Origin: Bacteroidia bacterium
GTDB taxonomy: Bacteria > Bacteroidota > Bacteroidia > JABEUT01
Direction of reading: 5' to 3'
NCBI GenBank assembly: GCA_013044305.1
Contig: JABEUT010000163.1
Span: forward strand, 1-9,463
Length of the DNA: 9,463 bases
The notes under the pieces were generated by a model that was not told the DNA's origin, did no database searches, and worked only from the letters and a program-made list of their open reading frames with translations. Both the position numbers and the translations under genes were made by a program. Position 1 is the stretch's first letter; each line of letters opens with the position of its first letter. Of the stretch, positions 5,953 to 9,463 are shown piece after piece.

Positions 5953-7551
5953 TTAAAGGAATAGCAGGAAGGCATTGAAAAAGGCATAGAATGTGGCTCC
6001 CGCCTGTGTTTCCAATGTATCTTCAGTAAGCATTGCAATCATTAATATTAACCAGAAGATAAAGTAATGATAGGTGTATATTTTACCCGTTCCGAATGCC
6101 GGAAAAAGTAAAGTAAATAAGAACCATACTATGCCTATAATGCCGAAAGCCACTCCAATTTCAAGGTATTGGTTGTGGCTTCGCAGCCTCGACTTCTCAT
6201 CCAATCTTGAATGAAGCCTGTTGTACATATCGGCAAAGGCAATACGTACGTTGCCCGTGCCAACGCCGGCAAGCAAGTGTTCTCTGATTATATGCAGGGC
6301 CGCCTTCCAGAATTCAAAACGCTGCGTAAGGGAATGCCCGGAGGCGTATCCTCCGTGCCTGTAATCGCGCAATTCCCAAACAATCTGGTAAAAACGGTAG
6401 GGCATGCTGGTAAGCGAATTGAAATGATAATTGGGAATGCCGTCTTCAATGGCTTTGATATCGCCTGATGAGAGCCGGCTTAAACCCGCAGAATCCTTGC
6501 GCAGGTTTTTTGATGCGAGGTACCTTAACAAGGTAAATTTTATGGGATTGCCTTTCATATCCGTGCTCTCGAATGGAATGCGGCTACGGCGGTTCCAGGC
6601 AGATTTCAGCTCCGGAAAACATATATAAATGGATACATAATGCCCGTTTTCGGTGGGGTAGCGGTCGGTATCATTCAGATAAGTATTACCGGACAGTGTC
6701 TTTTTATCAAGAGTGTAAAATGAGACCTTGTCGGCTGCCGGAAAATAATGGTGTTTGAAATAGGAAGCATAGGCAACACACCCCGAAATGATGAACAGCG
6801 CCATAGCCGACAGGGCCAGGGCGGGCCTATAATTTTTTTTGCCAATCTGCCTGATTGAATATATGAAAAGCAGAATTACAGCTATGACGAACAGCAAAAT
6901 GACTGCAGTAAGCGATTGCATTATAAACAGGTAAACGACCATCCACGCAGCCCAGATAAATAGCACAATGGACAGAACAGACCGCTTATGTGAAAAGATA
7001 TAATGCATCAGGATAAAAAAAGAGAGCACCAGCATCATGCCAACCCTCACCGGGTCAACAAAAGTTGATATTTCGCGTATGTCGGTGAATTGGCGGGTTA
7101 CTAAAAGATATATTCCATAAAAGGTGGAAAATGTTACCGACAGCATGAAGACTAAAAAGATAAATCGTTTCTCCTTATCGCTGATAATGCCCATGGTTGA
7201 AAAGAGGAAAGGAAGCAGGAAAAGGGGGATTTTTTTTCGAACATCTTCCAGCCCGTAATCCATTCCTGCCGTCGAGGTATAGAGCAAGCCCAAAAGGTGC
7301 ATCACGTAAAAGGAACAAAGAAGCAGCGCAACAGGATTGCCGAAGAAGCGTTTCATTTTTTCTTTCAGTCTGCCTTCGAGCAGCCAGTTGCCGGCGATAA
7401 TAAACTGCGGGAGACTTGTAAGGAACGTGGAAGTGGGTAAGCCGACCATGAGCATGACAAGGCTTCCTACATTTATGTAATGATGCACCGCCAGAGGTAT
7501 CCCTAACGGGCTTCGCTTATCGTTCGCAGCGGAAGGATCTAATTCATTCAT
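5953..7551 (-). CDS. O-antigen ligase/polymerase family membrane protein (Wzy_C)
   Basis: A 532-residue polytopic protein. About nine hydrophobic segments lie between residues 25 and 265 and two or three between 465 and 532. A hydrophilic loop of roughly 190 residues (about 266-462) separates them and should face the periplasm. This loop ends with the family landmarks HSLTQRFEFWKAAL (406-419), LLAGVGTGN (426-434) and RSHNQYLEIGVAFGIIG (457-473); the His-Asn pair at 459-460 corresponds to the conserved histidine of WaaL-type ligases. Such proteins transfer undecaprenyl-linked glycan to lipid A core, polymerise repeat units, or glycosylate proteins; sequence alone does not separate these. The C-terminal EDTLETQAG (510-518) is a pattern I associate with Bacteroidota members. 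It converges with flippase-galE and is divergent from purD. ATG at 7551 is the only sensible start, leaving a short cytoplasmic tail. Confidence 0.85.
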   Translation of the reverse strand: MNELDPSAANDKRSPLGIPLAVHHYINVGSLVMLMVGLPTSTFLTSLPQFIIAGNWLLEGRLKEKMKRFFGNPVALLLCSFYVMHLLGLLYTSTAGMDYGLEDVRKKIPLFLLPFLFSTMGIISDKEKRFIFLVFMLSVTFSTFYGIYLLVTRQFTDIREISTFVDPVRVGMMLVLSFFILMHYIFSHKRSVLSIVLFIWAAWMVVYLFIMQSLTAVILLFVIAVILLFIYSIRQIGKKNYRPALALSAMALFIISGCVAYASYFKHHYFPAADKVSFYTLDKKTLSGNTYLNDTDRYPTENGHYVSIYICFPELKSAWNRRSRIPFESTDMKGNPIKFTLLRYLASKNLRKDSAGLSRLSSGDIKAIEDGIPNYHFNSLTSMPYRFYQIVWELRDYRHGGYASGHSLTQRFEFWKAALHIIREHLLAGVGTGNVRIAFADMYNRLHSRLDEKSRLRSHNQYLEIGVAFGIIGIVWFLFTLLFPAFGTGKIYTYHYFIFWLILMIAMLTEDTLETQAGATFYAFFNAFLLFL

Positions 7552-7604
7552 CTTATTTTTATCTCCCTTGCCTGTTACAATATGTTACCGTCTCAATTGG
7601 TTCA

Positions 7605-7638
7605 TTGCCCGATAACACATAACTTAAAATTATATTTG
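7605..7638 (+). promoter_or_regulatory. Predicted purD promoter
   Basis: TATATTTG at 7631-7638 matches the Bacteroidota -7 consensus TAnnTTTG exactly. A TTG at 7605-7607 could serve as the -33 element, although the 23-base spacer is longer than the usual 19-21. Transcription would start near 7645, giving a leader of about 13 bases before the ATG at 7658. Confidence 0.5.
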
Positions 7639-7640
7639 TA

Positions 7641-7648
7641 CAAAATTA
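7641..7648 (-). promoter_or_regulatory. Possible -7 box for the O-antigen ligase gene
   Basis: On the minus strand, TAATTTTG (7641-7648) also fits TAnnTTTG exactly and points towards the ligase gene, about 90 bases from its start. No -33 match is seen at the expected place, inside the start of purD. It lies two bases from the purD -7 box and faces it, with the palindrome TTTGTACAAA (7635-7644) across the junction. Confidence 0.32.
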
Positions 7649-7657
7649 ACGAATAGA

Positions 7658-8932
7658 ATGAATGTATTATTGTTGGGGTCGGGCGGCAGGGAACATGCCC
7701 TCGCCTGGAAAATTGCCCAAAGCCCCTTATTAAACCGCTTGTATATAGCCCCGGGCAATGCCGGCACCGGTTCGGCAGGAACCAATCTGGATCTGGATAT
7801 TCTGAATTTTGAGCAGATACGGAAAATAGTAATTGAAAAGCAGATAGACCTGATTGTACCGGGGCCCGAAGAGCCTCTTGTAAAAGGCATATATGATTTT
7901 TTCAGCAAAGATAGAGCCCTGGGCGGCATTTCAGTACTTGGGCCTTCCGGTCAGGGAGCCATGTTGGAAGGAAGCAAGGATTTCGCCAAGGCGTTCATGA
8001 GCCGGCACGGCATACCTACCGCAAAGTACCAGTCATTTGAAAAGACCACGGTGAACGATGGGCTGAATTTTTTACGCTCCTTAAAACCGCCATTTGTACT
8101 CAAAGCCGACGGACTGGCTGCGGGCAAAGGCGTGGTTATAGAAAATTCGCTGCAGGCAGCGGAGGCTTGTCTGACGGATATGCTCCTGAACGAAAAATTC
8201 GGACAGGCAAGCCGGAAAGTAGTTATTGAGGAATTCCTGTCAGGAATAGAGTTATCTGTCTTTGTACTCACTGACGGAAATGACTATGTTCTGCTCCCGG
8301 AAGCTAAGGATTATAAGAGGGTGGGCGAGGGTGATACAGGATTGAATACAGGAGGCATGGGCGCCGTTTCACCGGTTCCGTTTGCTACCAAATTATTCAT
8401 GGAAAAGATTAAAGCGCAAATCATAGCCCCGACGCTGGATGGTTTGAGGAATGAAAAATTGGACTACAGGGGTTTTATATTTTTCGGACTCATCAACTGC
8501 GATGGTAATCCGAAAGTAATTGAATACAATGTGCGCATGGGCGACCCGGAAACGGAGGTTGTGATGCCTCGCATAAAATCGGACATCCTGCCTTTGCTGC
8601 TTGCCGCCGCAAAAGGTGAACTTAAGCAAGCAAGAATAGAAATAGATGAACGCCCTGCAATAACCGTAATGCTCGTTTCAGGAGGTTACCCTGAAAAGTA
8701 TGCTAAAGGAAAACAGATTGCAGGCCTGGACCGGATACAGGACAGTTTAGTGCTTCATGCCGGAACCAAAGCAGATTCGGGAAAAATAGTTACAAACGGC
8801 GGAAGGGTGCTGGCTGTAACATCTTTAAAAAATAGTCTGGAAGAGGCACGTGCGGCATCTTACAATTCCATATCAAAAATTGATTTTGAAAATAAATACT
8901 TCAGAAAAGACATCGGCTTGGATGTGATGTGA
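7658..8932 (+). CDS. purD: Phosphoribosylamine-glycine ligase (GAR synthetase)
   Basis: Second step of purine synthesis: joins phosphoribosylamine and glycine using ATP, in the cytoplasm. The 424 residues are the usual length for a single-function bacterial PurD. In order are the N-terminal LLLGSGGREHALAWK (4-18), APGNAGT (31-37), VPGPEEPLVKG (67-77), the ATP-grasp segments VLKADGLAAGKGVV (147-160) and VVIEEFLSG (188-196), RVGEGDTGLNTGGMGAVSP (221-239) and the signature YNVRMGDPETEVVMPR (290-305). The last is a Met/Glu variant of the common RFGDPETQ. The C-terminal domain contains TVMLVSGGYPEKY (336-348). ATG at 7658 puts the nucleotide-binding glycine loop at the usual place. It stands alone here, with its own promoter at 7605-7638, divergent from the ligase and convergent with the DoxX gene 18 bases downstream. 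No other purine gene is in the window. Confidence 0.97.
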   Translation: MNVLLLGSGGREHALAWKIAQSPLLNRLYIAPGNAGTGSAGTNLDLDILNFEQIRKIVIEKQIDLIVPGPEEPLVKGIYDFFSKDRALGGISVLGPSGQGAMLEGSKDFAKAFMSRHGIPTAKYQSFEKTTVNDGLNFLRSLKPPFVLKADGLAAGKGVVIENSLQAAEACLTDMLLNEKFGQASRKVVIEEFLSGIELSVFVLTDGNDYVLLPEAKDYKRVGEGDTGLNTGGMGAVSPVPFATKLFMEKIKAQIIAPTLDGLRNEKLDYRGFIFFGLINCDGNPKVIEYNVRMGDPETEVVMPRIKSDILPLLLAAAKGELKQARIEIDERPAITVMLVSGGYPEKYAKGKQIAGLDRIQDSLVLHAGTKADSGKIVTNGGRVLAVTSLKNSLEEARAASYNSISKIDFENKYFRKDIGLDVM

Positions 8933-8950
8933 TGCCCCGGTGCGGCTGGC

Positions 8951-9337
8951 TTACAAGGTTAGCCATGCAATTCCCAACAAGGCAACTATAAAATAAGCCA
9001 CGAGCGCCTGTGCGCCGCCATAATCTTTGGCAATCCTCTGTCCGAAAAACAGGCATAAAAGGGTAACCGCGCAAAGACAGCAGGCATAACAGTATAATAT
9101 GCCGCTTCCCATCCATAAACTTACAACACCTGTAGCCGAAAGCAAGCCCGAAGAAAGTTCTAATACTGTTAGAATCCCGAGCAGCAAAGGAACGAAAGGC
9201 TTAAGGAAAGTTTTGGAGAAATGTTCCTTATTAAAAGCAAGTTCATCTTTCCAATTGATGACCTTATCAAGCCCCGATTGTATAAAAAGAATCGTGAAAA
9301 AAGCAGCGATGAAAGATTCAATAATTTTTCCTTGCAT
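8951..9337 (-). CDS. DoxX-family four-helix membrane protein
   Basis: A 128-residue inner-membrane protein with four predicted helices (about 5-22, 47-68, 72-98 and 108-127). The first helix carries ILFIQSGLDKVINW (16-29), the typical DoxX start, and GQRIAKDYGGAQALVAYFI (99-117) leads into the last. DoxX relatives include the thiosulfate:quinone oxidoreductase subunit DoxD and proteins tied to thiol or oxidative stress, but most, including this one, have no known reaction. Helix three is odd: five cysteines (83, 86, 87, 89 and 95), including the C-C-L-C cluster. The gene converges with purD, 18 bases between stops, so the pair are not co-transcribed. ATG at 9337 gives the normal family start. 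No clear promoter matching TAnnTTTG was found upstream. Confidence 0.8.
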   Translation of the reverse strand: MQGKIIESFIAAFFTILFIQSGLDKVINWKDELAFNKEHFSKTFLKPFVPLLLGILTVLELSSGLLSATGVVSLWMGSGILYCYACCLCAVTLLCLFFGQRIAKDYGGAQALVAYFIVALLGIAWLTL

Positions 9338-9463
9338 GTTTTATCATAGAAATCAAGGGGCGGTTCATTATCAATTCAACAAATTAATCTTTAAATATGT
9401 TTCCGAGATTGTATCCCTTGCCTTAGACGAAGAGTTTGGTTTAATTCCTTTTCAGATATCGAA

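Noticed and set aside
8947..8965. Short inverted repeat TGGCT/AGCCA between purD and the DoxX gene as a terminator
   Set aside because: The stem is only five base pairs, lies partly in the DoxX coding end and has no T run on either side.
9393..9462. Minus-strand frame open at the right edge, ending in TAA, as the C-terminus of an upstream gene
   Set aside because: Only about 23 codons are visible, with no recognisable sequence, and a competing open frame exists on the other strand.

Overview
The window looks like chromosomal DNA from a member of the Bacteroidota, class unresolved. The grounds are: (i) TAnnTTTG-type -7 promoter boxes in front of purD and enolase; (ii) starts without clear Shine-Dalgarno sequences; (iii) a secreted TPR protein with a signal peptide ending in Trp-Ala-Gln; (iv) purD, galE and O-antigen ligase sequences of the style found in that phylum. 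This assignment is by recognition only; no search was run.

Left part (1-3294): all genes are on the minus strand. Enolase (eno) is followed after 2 bases by a citrate synthase of the mitochondrial/eukaryotic-like type. That is followed after 14 bases by a 53-residue membrane protein with a CPHC motif. The unit starts at a good promoter (3264-3294) and ends at a strong intrinsic terminator (395-423) whose hairpin contains the stop codon of the small gene. The next minus-strand gene, at the left edge, is the N-terminal part of a secreted TPR protein that continues outside the window.

Middle part (3544-7551): a small surface-polysaccharide region. A Wzx-type flippase and a UDP-glucose 4-epimerase (galE) form a plus-strand pair. 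They converge on a minus-strand O-antigen ligase/polymerase-family protein with a very large extracytoplasmic loop. GalE would supply a UDP-sugar, the flippase would move lipid-linked glycan across the inner membrane, and the ligase would polymerise or attach it. No glycosyltransferase lies in the window, so the glycan must be assembled by genes elsewhere.

Right part (7605-9463): purD (purine synthesis) is divergent from the ligase. The 106-base gap holds two -7-like boxes facing each other in a near-palindrome. After purD comes a convergent DoxX-family membrane protein with an unusually cysteine-rich third helix. The last 126 bases hold no gene I can support.

Most of the window is housekeeping. 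I see no defence system, mobile element, CRISPR array, tRNA or rRNA. The points most worth a second look are the unlisted small CPHC membrane protein with its stop codon inside the terminator, the eukaryote-like citrate synthase in the enolase operon, and the face-to-face promoter between the ligase gene and purD.
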